Source: Thiotrichaceae bacterium
Lineage (GTDB): Bacteria > Pseudomonadota > Gammaproteobacteria > SZUA-140
DNA length: 64,000 bases
Direction of reading: 5' to 3'
Assembly: GCA_002401765.2 (NCBI GenBank)
Contig: NVTY02000032.1
Span: 1-64,000 of the forward strand
The translations under genes and the position numbers were made by a program. The notes beneath the pieces were generated by a model, which ran no database searches, was not told the origin of the DNA, and saw only the letters and a program-made list of their open reading frames with translations. Below are positions 34,625 to 44,318 of the stretch, in pieces. Numbering within the stretch: the stretch's first letter is position 1; every line of letters starts with the position of its first letter.

Positions 34625-37450
34625 ATGACCCTTTTACTGATTGTTCTGATCCCTCTATTGGGTGCCTTGCTGGTGCCTGTGGCTGGTGCCCGTGGCCGCA
34701 TGGGCGCAGCATGGATGGCGGGGGCATTGACGGCCATCGCACTGGGTCTACTGTTAAGTCTTGCACCGCAGGTGTTTGCTGGCGAGATTCTGGTGAGGAG
34801 TTGGGCCTGGATGGCCGATCTTGGCCTCTATTTCTCTTTTCGCCTTGATGGGCTGGGGCTGCTATTTGCGCTGCTGATTCTCGGCATTGGCCTGTTGGTG
34901 ATTATCTACGCCACCTACTATCTGTCGCCAAAAGACTCCATGTCGAAGTTTTTTGCCTACATGATGCTCTTCATGGGGTCGATGCTGGGCGTGGTGTTAT
35001 CCGAAAATATGATTCTGCTGCTAGTCTTCTGGGAGTTGACCAGTATTACCTCATTTTTGTTGGTTAGTTTCTGGCGTCACCGTAGCGATGCCCGACAGGG
35101 CGCGCGGATGGCGTTGGCGTTGACCGGTGGCGGTGGTCTCTGCCTGTTGGCGGGTATTCTGCTGCTGGGTGAGATTGTGGGTAGTTATGAGCTGTCGGTG
35201 GTGCTGGCCTCGGCTGAGTTGATTCAGGGCCACGCTCTGTATACACCCGCACTGATTTTGATCCTGCTGGGGGCGTTTACCAAATCGGCGCAGTTTCCCT
35301 TTCACTTCTGGTTGCCACATGCGATGGCGGCGCCGACTCCGGTCAGCGCTTATCTGCACTCGGCAACCATGGTCAAAGCGGGCGTCTTTCTGTTGGCACG
35401 TATGCACCCGGCGCTCTCCGGTGGTGATTTATGGTTCTATCTAGTGACCACCGCAGGATTGGTCACGCTGGTATTTGCCGCCTATGTTGCGCTGTTTCGG
35501 CACGACCTTAAGGGGCTGCTGGCCTATTCGACCATCAGCCATCTGGGCTTGATCACCTTGTTATTCGGTTTTGGTACACCGCTGGCAGCGGTTGCAGGGG
35601 TGTTCCATATTATCAATCACGCCATTTTCAAGGCTTCGCTGTTTATGGCGGCGGGAATTATTGACCATGAGGCCGGTACGCGGGATATGCGCCGCTTGAA
35701 TGGACTGTTCAAATATATGCCCTACACCGCCGTGCTGGCGATGGTGGCAGCGGCGGCGATGGCCGGTGTGCCGTTGCTGAATGGTTTTCTCAGCAAAGAG
35801 ATGTTCTTTGTTGAGGCCTTGGCATTGCAGCGTCTTGATGACTGGGCGTGGCTGATTCCTGCGCTGGCGACCCTGGCGGGTGTCTTTGCAGTGGCCTATT
35901 CGCTGCGTTTTATTCACGATGTCTTTTTCAATGGCGAGCCGAAAAACCTGCCCAAAGTGCCCCATGAGCCACCCCGCTGGATGAAAATTCCGGTTGAGGT
36001 GTTGGTAACGCTCTGTCTATTGGTGGGGGTATTCCCTGCCTTTACCGTCGGCCCACTGCTAGCGACAGCGGCCAGTGGGGTGTTGCAGGCACCACTGCCG
36101 GAGTACAGTCTGGCCATCTGGCACGGTTTTAATGCGGCGATTGTAATGAGCCTTATCGCCTTGGTGGGTGGCAGTTTGTTTTATCTATTGCGTCACCGTC
36201 TGTTTGCCTTGCACGCCCGCCTATTACCCCGTGAATTTGGTGCCAAGCAGGTTTTTGATGGCCTGATTCGTGGATTGCTGAATGTCTCCCGCTGGATGAC
36301 TCATCTGTTGGAAAATGGCTCTCTGCAGCGCTATATGGCGCTATTAGTAGGGGCGGCGATAACAGTAGGTCTCTATGCGGCGATGCAACACGGCGCCGTT
36401 AACTTTTCGATGTCAGGTGCTTCGATTCCATTCAACGGGGTGGCGATTGCGATCTTGATTGGTCTGGTATTGGCCGGATTGGGCACCGTGATTCTTCATC
36501 GCCACCGTCTGTCGGCACTGGTGATGCTTGGCGTGGTGGGCTTGTGTGTGTCGTTACTGTTTGTCTACTTCTCTGCACCGGATTTGGCGTTGACTCAGCT
36601 TTCGGTGGAGGTGGTGACCATTATTCTATTATTGCTGGCGCTGCACTTTATGCCTCAGGAGGCGCAGGCCGACTCCGGCAGTGGCCGACGCTGGCGCGAT
36701 GCGCTGCTGGCCGGCAGCGCGGGTGTAGGTGTTGCCGGTCTGACCTGGGCGGTTCTGACCTCACCGTTTGAGACGCTCTCTGGTTTCTATCTGGAGCAGA
36801 GTGTGCCCGGTGGCGGCGGTAGCAACGTGGTGAATGTCATTCTGGTTGATTTTCGTGGCTTCGATACCTTTGGCGAAATCACCGTGTTGGCGATTGCGGC
36901 AATTGGTATTCATGCGTTGTTGCAAAACCTGGTGATCAAGCCCAATGAACCCGGGCGTTACGGCTGGGCAGCCGCTAAACCACCGTTGTTGCTGGCGGTG
37001 ATTTCACGACCACTGTTGCCGCTGGCGCTGATGGTGGCGGTCTATCTGATGTTGCGTGGACACAATGAACCGGGTGGTGGCTTTATTGCCGGGTTGGTGG
37101 TGGGCATCGCACTGGTGATGCAATATCTGGCCAGCGGTGTCGAGTGGACGCAGGCGCGATTGCGGGTCGACTATTTCAAGGTGATTGCTGTGGGGCTGAT
37201 TTTGTCGCTGCTGACCGGCGTAGCCAGCTGGATATGGGGTTATCCATTCATGACCACCACCTTTACCTACCTCCACTGGCCAGTGGTGGGTAAATTCGAA
37301 GTGGCGAGCGCGATGGTCTTTGATCTGGGCGTATTCCTGACGGTGGTGGGCATTACCATGGTGATTCTAGCGGAGCTGGGTAAGCTAAGCGGGCCGTTAG
37401 CGCCACTGCCAGTACCACCACCCGTACCGAGTAAAGAGGATAACCGCTGA
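34625..37450 (+). CDS. mrpA: Multisubunit Na+/H+ antiporter subunit A (MrpA with MrpB domain)
   Basis: A 941-residue membrane protein. The N-terminal two thirds resemble the NuoL-like MrpA channel: FWELTSITSFLLVSFWRH, FPFHFWLPHAMAAPTPVSAYLHSATMVKAG split over helices 5-7, and LNGFLSKEMFFVEAL. The C-terminal region contains the MrpA-C segment (VVNVILVDFRGFDTFGE) and then the MrpB domain (LMLRGHNEPGGGFIAGLVVG). This fusion defines the six-gene (group 2) mrp operon. It exchanges cytoplasmic Na+ for H+ as part of the Mrp complex. The DNA is visibly G+C-richer than the flanks. The stop overlaps the mrpC start. Confidence 0.93.
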   Translation: MTLLLIVLIPLLGALLVPVAGARGRMGAAWMAGALTAIALGLLLSLAPQVFAGEILVRSWAWMADLGLYFSFRLDGLGLLFALLILGIGLLVIIYATYYLSPKDSMSKFFAYMMLFMGSMLGVVLSENMILLLVFWELTSITSFLLVSFWRHRSDARQGARMALALTGGGGLCLLAGILLLGEIVGSYELSVVLASAELIQGHALYTPALILILLGAFTKSAQFPFHFWLPHAMAAPTPVSAYLHSATMVKAGVFLLARMHPALSGGDLWFYLVTTAGLVTLVFAAYVALFRHDLKGLLAYSTISHLGLITLLFGFGTPLAAVAGVFHIINHAIFKASLFMAAGIIDHEAGTRDMRRLNGLFKYMPYTAVLAMVAAAAMAGVPLLNGFLSKEMFFVEALALQRLDDWAWLIPALATLAGVFAVAYSLRFIHDVFFNGEPKNLPKVPHEPPRWMKIPVEVLVTLCLLVGVFPAFTVGPLLATAASGVLQAPLPEYSLAIWHGFNAAIVMSLIALVGGSLFYLLRHRLFALHARLLPREFGAKQVFDGLIRGLLNVSRWMTHLLENGSLQRYMALLVGAAITVGLYAAMQHGAVNFSMSGASIPFNGVAIAILIGLVLAGLGTVILHRHRLSALVMLGVVGLCVSLLFVYFSAPDLALTQLSVEVVTIILLLLALHFMPQEAQADSGSGRRWRDALLAGSAGVGVAGLTWAVLTSPFETLSGFYLEQSVPGGGGSNVVNVILVDFRGFDTFGEITVLAIAAIGIHALLQNLVIKPNEPGRYGWAAAKPPLLLAVISRPLLPLALMVAVYLMLRGHNEPGGGFIAGLVVGIALVMQYLASGVEWTQARLRVDYFKVIAVGLILSLLTGVASWIWGYPFMTTTFTYLHWPVVGKFEVASAMVFDLGVFLTVVGITMVILAELGKLSGPLAPLPVPPPVPSKEDNR

Positions 37451-37779
37451 TGGAAATTTTGATTTCAACCGCCATCGGTTTTCTGGTCGCTTGTGGTATT
37501 TACCTCATGTTGCGTGCGCGCACCATGGATGTGGTGATCGGTCTGACCTTGTTGTCCTATGCAGTGAATCTGTTTCTATTCGCCTCGGGACGATTGACCA
37601 GCAATGCAGCCGCGTTGATCTCGCCTGATGCGGCGGCCTATGCCGACCCGTTACCCCAAGCACTGGTATTGACTGCAATTGTGATTGGTTTCGGTATGAC
37701 CGCCTTTCTGGTGGTGCTGGCGATTCGCGCCTTCGGTGACCTTGGTAATGATCATGTGGACGGGGAGGCAGGCAAATGA
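37450..37779 (+). CDS. mrpC: Na+/H+ antiporter subunit C
   Basis: A 109-residue NuoK-like subunit with three helices: IGFLVACGIYLMLRARTMDVVIGL split at a loop, a middle helix, and ALVLTAIVIGFGMTAFLVVLAIR. The PLPQALVLTAIVI stretch is the family hallmark. It overlaps mrpA at its start (TGATG) and mrpD at its end (ATGA). Confidence 0.92.
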   Translation: MEILISTAIGFLVACGIYLMLRARTMDVVIGLTLLSYAVNLFLFASGRLTSNAAALISPDAAAYADPLPQALVLTAIVIGFGMTAFLVVLAIRAFGDLGNDHVDGEAGK

Positions 37780-39314
37780 TGGGTCACTGGTTGATTGTGC
37801 CGATATTGCTGCCGATGGTCGCGGCGATTCTGATGTTGCTGACCACTCGCATGGGGCGGACGGTGGAACGGAGTATCAGTCTGCTGGCGATGCTGGGGCT
37901 GGTAGCGGTTTCTGCTGTTTTGCTGAATGCCAGCCTGTCGGGTGATTATCAAGTCTATGCACTGGGGAACTGGGTGGCACCGTTTGGTATTGTGCTGGTG
38001 CTGGACCGGCTGAGTGCGTTGATGGTGCTGCTCACCTCGGTACTGGCGCTGTTCAGCTTGTTGTATGCCTGCAATGGGCAGGACCGGGAGGGGCGCCATT
38101 TTCATGTGCTGTTCCACATGCAGTTGATGGGACTGAATGGCGCGTTTCTTACCGGGGACCTGTTTAATCTGTTTGTCTTTTTCGAAATTCTGCTGATCGC
38201 CTCATACGGTCTGTTGTTACATGGTGGTGGGCCGCTGCGCAGCCGTGCCGGGTTGCATTACGTTATTCTTAACCTTGCCGGTTCAGCGCTGTTTTTGATT
38301 GGCGTTGGTACCATTTACGGTATGCTTGGCACCCTGAATATGGCGGATCTAGCGGTCAAGGTGGCTCAGGCTGGCCCTGAGCAGTTACGCTTGATACATA
38401 TTTCGGCGCTGTTGCTGATGGTGGTGTTCGGGCTGAAGGCGGCGCTGTTGCCGCTCTACTTCTGGCTGCCGGGTGCTTACAGTGCCGCATCGGCACCGGT
38501 GGCGGCGCTGTTTGCGATTATGACCAAGATGGGTGTCTACTCAATTATTCGTATCTTCATGCTGGTGTTTGGCATTGAGGCTGGCGTGCTGAGTAACCTG
38601 GCACAACCCTGGCTGTTGCCGCTGGGGCTGGTGACATTGACGTTAGGTATTTTCGGGGTGCTGGCCTCCCGTTGTCTGCGCAAGCAGGTAGCCTATCTGG
38701 TGGTGGTCTCGGTTGGCACCTTGATTGCTGGTGTGGGGCTGCTGACGGTGGAGTCGATGGCGGCATCACTCTACTATTTAATGCACTCTACCCTGATCAC
38801 TGGCGGACTGTTTCTGCTGGCGGATCTTATCGCCCGTCAACGGGGTAACGTGGGCAGTGAACTGCGTGTCGGCCCTACCGTGACCCAACCACTGCTGCTG
38901 TCGACGATGTTTTTCATCGCCGCGATGGCGGTGGTGGGCCTGCCACCGTTGAGTGGTTTTATCGGCAAGTTGCTCCTGTTACAGGCGGCAGTACAGCAGC
39001 CGAGCATGGTGTGGTTCTGGTCGGTTATATTGATTGCCAGTTTCTTTGCGCTGATCGCCCTGAGCCGAACCGGCAGTGCGCTGTTTTTAAAGACTGATGA
39101 TACGGCGACAACCGGGGTACGTACGGGGCGGGTATCACTGCTGGCGGTAACGGCGCTGCTACTGAGTAGTCCGCTGTTGGCTGTTTATGGGGATGTGGTC
39201 AGTGACTTTACCACCGCAACCGCAGAGCAGCTGATGCAGCCGATGCAATATATCGAAGGTGTTCTAGGGCCGCAACCGAGCTCAATGGTGAACAGTATGG
39301 GAGGTGAGCAATGA
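37776..39314 (+). CDS. mrpD: Na+/H+ antiporter subunit D
   Basis: A 512-residue NuoM/NuoN-like channel subunit of about fourteen helices. Typical stretches are LTGDLFNLFVFFEILLIASYGLL, LKAALLPLYFWLPGAYSAASAPVAALFAIMTKMG across two helices, and LPPLSGFIGKLLLLQAA. It supplies a second proton or ion path beside MrpA. It overlaps both neighbours by four bases. Confidence 0.93.
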   Translation: MMGHWLIVPILLPMVAAILMLLTTRMGRTVERSISLLAMLGLVAVSAVLLNASLSGDYQVYALGNWVAPFGIVLVLDRLSALMVLLTSVLALFSLLYACNGQDREGRHFHVLFHMQLMGLNGAFLTGDLFNLFVFFEILLIASYGLLLHGGGPLRSRAGLHYVILNLAGSALFLIGVGTIYGMLGTLNMADLAVKVAQAGPEQLRLIHISALLLMVVFGLKAALLPLYFWLPGAYSAASAPVAALFAIMTKMGVYSIIRIFMLVFGIEAGVLSNLAQPWLLPLGLVTLTLGIFGVLASRCLRKQVAYLVVVSVGTLIAGVGLLTVESMAASLYYLMHSTLITGGLFLLADLIARQRGNVGSELRVGPTVTQPLLLSTMFFIAAMAVVGLPPLSGFIGKLLLLQAAVQQPSMVWFWSVILIASFFALIALSRTGSALFLKTDDTATTGVRTGRVSLLAVTALLLSSPLLAVYGDVVSDFTTATAEQLMQPMQYIEGVLGPQPSSMVNSMGGEQ

Positions 39315-39808
39315 GTATTATCAAACGGCTGCTGCCCCACCCGATCTTTAGCCTGGTGTTACTGCTGGTGTGGCTGTTGCTAAATAACACCCTCTCCGCA
39401 GGACATATTCTGCTGGCTTCAATTCTTGCGCTGGTATTGCCCTGGGCGACCGCCGGTTTCTGGGCCGACCGGCTCCACCTGCATAAACCGGGACTGGCGC
39501 TACGCTTTCTGCTGCTGGTGTTGTGGGATATTACCGTGGCCAATATTCATGTGGCAAAGCTGATCTTGGGTCCGCGCCGCAAACTACGTCCGGCTTTTGT
39601 TGACTACCCGCTGGCGTTGGACAACGATTTTGCCATCACGGTACTGGCCGCCACTATCTCCCTGACACCGGGCACGGTCTCCATTGATGTGAGCAGTGAT
39701 CACCGTACACTGCTGGTGCATGGCCTGGATGTGGATGATGAGGAGGCGCTGATTGCCGAGATCAAGTCGCGCTACGAAGCGCCCATCAAGGAGATTTTTG
39801 GATGTTAG
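39311..39808 (+). CDS. mrpE: Na+/H+ antiporter subunit E
   Basis: A 165-residue subunit. Two N-terminal helices precede a cytoplasmic domain containing the family stretch ITVLAATISLTPGTVSIDV and the closing HGLDVDDEEALIAEIKSRYE. Needed for Mrp complex assembly in characterised systems. It overlaps mrpD by ATGA and mrpF by seven bases. Confidence 0.92.
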   Translation: MSIIKRLLPHPIFSLVLLLVWLLLNNTLSAGHILLASILALVLPWATAGFWADRLHLHKPGLALRFLLLVLWDITVANIHVAKLILGPRRKLRPAFVDYPLALDNDFAITVLAATISLTPGTVSIDVSSDHRTLLVHGLDVDDEEALIAEIKSRYEAPIKEIFGC

Positions 39809-40071
39809 CCAACGCTATTTTGATTGCCCTGTCGATGATCATTCTGGCGCTGGTTTTGAACATCTGGCGAGTCGTGATCGGCCCTGATATTACCGACCGT
39901 ATTCTGGCGCTGGATACCTTGTACATTAACGCCATTGCGCTGCTGGTGCTGTTGGGTATTCACATGGCCAGTTCCGTTTATTTTGAAGCGGCACTGCTGA
40001 TTGCGATGATCGGCTTCATCGGCACCACTGCATTGTGCAAATATCTGTTGCGCGGCGATATTATCGAATAG
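39802..40071 (+). CDS. mrpF: Na+/H+ antiporter subunit F
   Basis: An 89-residue three-helix subunit. VVIGPDITDRILALDTLYIN is the conserved MrpF loop. Its start lies inside the end of mrpE, which suggests strict translational coupling. Confidence 0.92.
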   Translation: MLANAILIALSMIILALVLNIWRVVIGPDITDRILALDTLYINAIALLVLLGIHMASSVYFEAALLIAMIGFIGTTALCKYLLRGDIIE

Positions 40072-40083
40072 GCGGAGAGTAAC

Positions 40084-40407
40084 GTGCTAGATATTATTAT
40101 TTCGATTTTCCTGATTTTGGGTGCCGGCTTTGCGCTAGTGGGTTCTATTGGTCTATTACGGTTGCCCGACTTTTACACCCGACTGCACGGCCCCACCAAG
40201 GCAACCACCCTGGGGTTGGGTGGCTTGCTAATCGCCTCAATGATCTACTTCAGCAGTCGAGGTGATGTGAGCCTGCATGAACTGCTGGTGACTCTATTTC
40301 TATTCATGACCGCCCCGGTCAGCGCTCATCTTTTGGCCAAGGCCGCGCTGCATCTGAGAGTGCGCTCTGAAATTGACCTGCCCAGGGATGAGCAGAGCAA
40401 ACCATAA
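40084..40407 (+). CDS. mrpG: Na+/H+ antiporter subunit G
   Basis: A 107-residue three-helix subunit with the MrpG signature GSIGLLRLPDFYTRLHGPTKATTLG divided between a loop and helix 2, and TAPVSAHLLAKAALH at the end. Start GTG 40084, with a GGCGGAGAG ribosome site. Last gene of the operon; it is followed at once by an nhaA-like fragment. Confidence 0.92.
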   Translation: MLDIIISIFLILGAGFALVGSIGLLRLPDFYTRLHGPTKATTLGLGGLLIASMIYFSSRGDVSLHELLVTLFLFMTAPVSAHLLAKAALHLRVRSEIDLPRDEQSKP

Positions 40408-40412
40408 CTGTG

Positions 40413-40539
40413 CTGTGGAACTGGGTTTCGTCAATCAGCCAGAACGCCTATTAATGGCAAAACGGGTGTCTTGGTCGGCTCTTTCATTGCGGGTATTACG
40501 GGTTATATGTGGGTTAGCTTGCACTACAACACCAGCTGA
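40413..40539 (+). pseudogene. nhaA: C-terminal stump of an NhaA-type Na+/H+ antiporter
   Basis: Six bases after the mrpG stop, one frame reads VELGFVNQPERLLM. After a frame change, another reads NGKTGVLVGSFIAGITGYMW and ends at a TGA (40537-40539). Together they match the last cytoplasmic loop and final helix of NhaA (the AK-G-L-GS-AG--GY pattern). Everything before is missing, so nhaA has been deleted down to about 40 codons. This fits the presence of nhaR upstream of the mrp operon. The short match keeps confidence moderate. Confidence 0.6.
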
Positions 40540-40556
40540 AAAAGCCTAAAAAGTGG

Positions 40557-40594
40557 CATAAACAGTCCTTTAAGGACTGTTTATGTCGTTTTTT
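40557..40594 (+). terminator. Strong Rho-independent terminator
   Basis: CATAAACAGTCCTT and AAGGACTGTTTATG pair perfectly (14 bp, 1-nt centre, so a few central bases open), followed by TCGTTTTTT. It closes the mrp/nhaA transcription unit. Confidence 0.85.
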
Positions 40595-40718
40595 CTCTGC
40601 TTTGTTAATCAATCTTCGAATTAGGCCGAATAAATGGCTATAAGGGGATGCCCCTGCAGGTTTTGTGGGCCGTTTATCTAATTATTGCGATTCCCCATGA
40701 CTGGTTACGGAGTGGGCA

Positions 40719-41423
40719 ATGATGCAGACAGTGCTGGTGATTAATTCGAAAGGTGGTAGTGGCAAAACGACCATCGCATCGAACCTAGCAAGCCTCTTTG
40801 CGGCGTCACATTTAAAGACTGTATTGATGGATTATGATCCTCAGGGCTCTAGCCTCTATTGGAACAGTATCCGCCAGCAAGGCAATTGTCCTGCGATACA
40901 TTTAGTCGATGCGAGTCATTTAAAGGTGGGTTTAACCAGAACCTTTCAGCTGCGTATTCCCGATGATATTGAACGGGTTGTGATCGATGCTCCTGCGGGA
41001 ATGTGTCGTAAGATGTTGGCTGAAATGGTTTCGAAGGCCGATGTGATTGTGGTGCCGGTATTGCCATCTCCCATTGATATTCATGCCTCATCTGAATTTA
41101 TTTATGAATTGAAGTTGATTATTAATACATGTCGTTATTGTGATACGGCATTGGGAATTATTGCGAATCGAGCGCGTAGCGATAACGGCCTGTATGAACC
41201 TTTAAAATGCTTTTTAGAGGAACTTGATATCCCTTTTATTACCACATTAAGCGATACTGACAATTACATTAGTGCGGTTGAGAAAGGGATGGGGATTCAT
41301 GAATTGAAACCGCAAACAGTTAAACTCGAATTATCGCAATGGCTACCACTTGTTAAGTGGTTGGCTGATACGAGAAGCGTAACAACGACGCTACTGTCAA
41401 CAGGGGCAGTAAATCACAATTAA
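40719..41423 (+). CDS. Orphan ParA/MinD-type ATPase
   Basis: A 234-residue P-loop ATPase with the deviant Walker A KGGSGKTT (residues 11-18), the LMDYDPQGSSLYW switch and VVIDAPAGM at Walker B. These proteins form dynamic ATP-dependent dimers that position plasmids, chromosomes or large complexes. No parB or centromere-like repeat lies nearby; the next gene encodes a large DUF1631 protein. Positioning of some cellular structure is therefore more likely than plasmid partition. Terminated upstream by the strong mrp terminator. Confidence 0.8.
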   Translation: MMQTVLVINSKGGSGKTTIASNLASLFAASHLKTVLMDYDPQGSSLYWNSIRQQGNCPAIHLVDASHLKVGLTRTFQLRIPDDIERVVIDAPAGMCRKMLAEMVSKADVIVVPVLPSPIDIHASSEFIYELKLIINTCRYCDTALGIIANRARSDNGLYEPLKCFLEELDIPFITTLSDTDNYISAVEKGMGIHELKPQTVKLELSQWLPLVKWLADTRSVTTTLLSTGAVNHN

Positions 41424-41550
41424 TTACAATTGGTTAGTATATGATTGGGCACCCTCTTCTAATAATTTACTTATAGTAAAGTTACGATTTAAATTACCGA
41501 TATGATTCAATATATTAACGACTAAAAAGAACCTGAGGCCGAGCCTGTTC

Positions 41551-43863
41551 ATGAGCGATGTGGAAAAGCCAATTTCTCTTAATAGTAATGCATCTGAGGT
41601 GTTGCCTGACGCACTTGCTAGATCGCTAGTTAAGCAATGTCGTGCACACGCTGAACATTATGTAAAAACATTGTTTGAACCGCTGGCTAAGCAGCTAGAT
41701 GACGATCTGTTTAAGTTGGCAGAAAAAACCCAGGAGATTGAAAAGGCACAGCTTTACAATGACGCAATGTTAAAACTGCGGAGTGATCGAGCGATATTAG
41801 CAACGAAATTTTCAGTCACATACTCTCAATCCCTCAATCAGGCACTGGACCCGGATGGACTTGGTATAGATACTAGTGGTGGCGATGAAGGGCTCTCGTT
41901 AGTGGGTGATGCTCAGCTTGAAGAATCGTTAGTCATTAATCAGATCACATTCAAGGTTTTTGAAGAATATAGCGATGAACTTTACGCGCTAGAACAACGG
42001 CTGAGTTTGATATTGCCTAATTTGAAAATGGATGAAGGTCAGGTGCCCTTTAGCTCTGGTCCCATCTGTAACGCCTTTGAGGCACTATTGCGTCCATTAG
42101 ATTTTGATATCAAAGTGAAACTGGCGATTTACCGCTCTCTTGAACGTACCTTATTGGCATCGATTGGCGGCGTGTTTGATGAGTTGAACGAGGTGTTACG
42201 TCAAGCGGGCGTATTGCCAGAAATAAAAAGAAAGGCGAAGAAAAGTGAATCCATCGAGCGTGTTACGAAGTCGCTTGTTGACACGGCCACAAGCGAGAAT
42301 AGCGGGACGGGTGGTGGTGCTAGTGATGATACTCGAATGGTACCTGAGTTCCATAGTATCCAACAACTGGCTGGGTTATTTTCTGAGGTATTGTCAGATG
42401 ATCCGGAAAAACAGCAGGCACTGCTGACGGCCCAGGTAACCCCCCAGCTAGTTGAGGCGCTCTCTGGCCTACAAATCTCTAATGACTTACTAGAGGCTGG
42501 CGCTGAGCTTTCGGGGGAAGAACTTAAGGCGCGCATTAAAGCGCAGTTAAGCGAGCGCGAAGGGGCACCTGCCGCAGGCATTAGCCAATTAGATGATGAA
42601 ACGATTGATGTGATCAGTATGATTTTCGATGATTTGATGGGCGATGATAGTCTTCCTGATGCCATCAAAGCGTTGGTTTTTCGTTTGCAGATCCCGGTTT
42701 TAAAAGCGGCCATTATTGATCGTGTTTTTTTCGCTGAAAAAGAGCATCCTGCAAGGGTACTCTTAAATGAGTTGACACTGGCTGGCCAGCTTGCTAGTGC
42801 AGATGACGATGATGTTATCTACCAAAAGATAGAGTCCGTTGTGATCTGTTTAACGAGTGAGTTTCAAGGTAACCTTGAGATATTTGAAACTTGTCGGCTA
42901 GATTTGTGCAATTTCATGAGGGAGCAAGAAACTGGTTTCCAGCAGGCACAGCTGAAAATTGGTGAAGCGGCCCAGCAACATAGCTTTGAAGCAAAAACCA
43001 GAAAAAATATTGCCGAAGAGATTGCCGCCCATCTTTTGAATCGTAATGCGCCTGATGATGTAAGGGCATTTCTAATGGACACCTGGCGGCAGGTGTTATC
43101 ACATATTATGCTGAATGAGGGCGAGGAGAGTGAAGCGCTAAAGCGTGCAGAGCAAGTCAGCAAGGATCTTATCTGGAGTGTTGAACCGCTAGAAAATGCC
43201 GAAGCGAGGAAGAAGTTATTATTGGTGGTGCCGCTTATTCTGGATGCGTTGCAAGAGGGTTTGGCGCTGATCGGTTATACGGCAGCTCAGATTCAGGCGG
43301 TTCATGAGATGATTGAATGCTACCATATTGCTAATATAACGGGCGCAAGTGTACCGTCATCTAGCGGGCAAGCAACGGATGTTAGCAAAACGGAGCCTGT
43401 TGATGAAATAGATCAGCTACTGCAGGATTTAGAGAATGATCTTGGCTTGCCGGCGGGTGATCGCTTGGGCCAAATGAGAGTATCGCTTTCACCATCGAAA
43501 GGTTCTGATGATGATTTTGATCAAATGATGAAAGAGATGGGGTTTGATGATGGCATGGCAGATGATGATGCTCCGCGTATCAATGATCGCTATACTATAC
43601 TGGTGGCAGGTCTGGAAGACGGTGCCTGGGTTGAGCTGGCGGATGATAGCAAAGTAGTGCGGCGTGTAAAACTAGCCTGGAAGGGGGATGCGTTTACCAA
43701 ATACGCCTTTGTGAATTGGCGCTACAAGGTGGTGGCTGAAAAGTCGTATTATGCACTTGCAGATGAATTTCGGCAGGGCAATGCCACCATTGTTGAAGAG
43801 TTACCGCTGTTTGATAGGGCTTTTGATCGTGTTTTCACCAAGCTCATGCAGCTTGCTGGGTAG
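41551..43863 (+). CDS. DUF1631-family large cytoplasmic protein
   Basis: A 770-residue, acidic, largely helical protein. Early region: VKQCRAHAEHYVKTLFEPLAKQLDD split by charged residues. Middle: ALVFRLQIPVLKAAIIDRVFF and HPARVLLNELTLAGQ, hallmarks of DUF1631. C-terminus: LEDGAWVELADDSKVVRRVKLAW, YAFVNWRYKVVAEKS and LPLFDRAFDRVF, a PilZ-like beta domain typical of the family. Members are thought to act in cyclic-di-GMP-linked surface behaviours, but roles are unproven. It follows the ParA gene with a 127-bp gap. Confidence 0.8.
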   Translation: MSDVEKPISLNSNASEVLPDALARSLVKQCRAHAEHYVKTLFEPLAKQLDDDLFKLAEKTQEIEKAQLYNDAMLKLRSDRAILATKFSVTYSQSLNQALDPDGLGIDTSGGDEGLSLVGDAQLEESLVINQITFKVFEEYSDELYALEQRLSLILPNLKMDEGQVPFSSGPICNAFEALLRPLDFDIKVKLAIYRSLERTLLASIGGVFDELNEVLRQAGVLPEIKRKAKKSESIERVTKSLVDTATSENSGTGGGASDDTRMVPEFHSIQQLAGLFSEVLSDDPEKQQALLTAQVTPQLVEALSGLQISNDLLEAGAELSGEELKARIKAQLSEREGAPAAGISQLDDETIDVISMIFDDLMGDDSLPDAIKALVFRLQIPVLKAAIIDRVFFAEKEHPARVLLNELTLAGQLASADDDDVIYQKIESVVICLTSEFQGNLEIFETCRLDLCNFMREQETGFQQAQLKIGEAAQQHSFEAKTRKNIAEEIAAHLLNRNAPDDVRAFLMDTWRQVLSHIMLNEGEESEALKRAEQVSKDLIWSVEPLENAEARKKLLLVVPLILDALQEGLALIGYTAAQIQAVHEMIECYHIANITGASVPSSSGQATDVSKTEPVDEIDQLLQDLENDLGLPAGDRLGQMRVSLSPSKGSDDDFDQMMKEMGFDDGMADDDAPRINDRYTILVAGLEDGAWVELADDSKVVRRVKLAWKGDAFTKYAFVNWRYKVVAEKSYYALADEFRQGNATIVEELPLFDRAFDRVFTKLMQLAG

Positions 43864-43892
43864 TAATTGTTTTTGATTAAGGAATGATAATA

Positions 43893-44234
43893 ATGAAGCA
43901 AGGTTTGAGATGGCTGCTCGCAGCTGTTTTTTTTGTCTCTCTCTCGGGGTGTTTTGGAGAAGAGAAAGTGAATACTTCATGGCTGCTAGGGACATGGGAG
44001 CTAACACATAACCCGGAAAAGGATGATCAAGACAAATTGGTTTTCGATGCTGATGATAGTGTGACGGTGTTGGCTGAAAAAGGAGGCGAACTTCAGGGTA
44101 GTTACCAATATGTTGATGGTAAACTAAAAATCTCGTTACCGGTACAACGAAAGACGATTGAGGTTGAATTTGAAGTATCATCAGATCACAGCAAACTGAT
44201 TTATCAATCAGGTGCTTATTACACAAAGAAATAG
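43893..44234 (+). CDS. Small lipoprotein
   Basis: A 113-residue lipoprotein with lipobox LSGC. The mature part is a beta-rich WLLGTWELTHNPEKDDQDKL, FDADDSVTVLAEKGGELQGSY pattern (broken by turns), similar to lipocalin-like DUF families. ATG 43893 is preferred because AAGGA lies 9 nt upstream; ATG 43884 directly abuts it. It lies 29 bp after the DUF1631 gene and is probably in the same unit. Confidence 0.65.
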   Translation: MKQGLRWLLAAVFFVSLSGCFGEEKVNTSWLLGTWELTHNPEKDDQDKLVFDADDSVTVLAEKGGELQGSYQYVDGKLKISLPVQRKTIEVEFEVSSDHSKLIYQSGAYYTKK

Positions 44235-44318
44235 TGGCTTTACACTGCGTCCATCAATAAGATGTATGAAGTTCATTAACGAGGAAGAGTCACTTGTTGG
44301 TTTTAATTTGGAGGAAGT

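Noticed and set aside
40719-41423. ParA considered as a plasmid partition or chromosome-origin marker
   Set aside because: No parB, no centromere-like repeats and no origin genes nearby.
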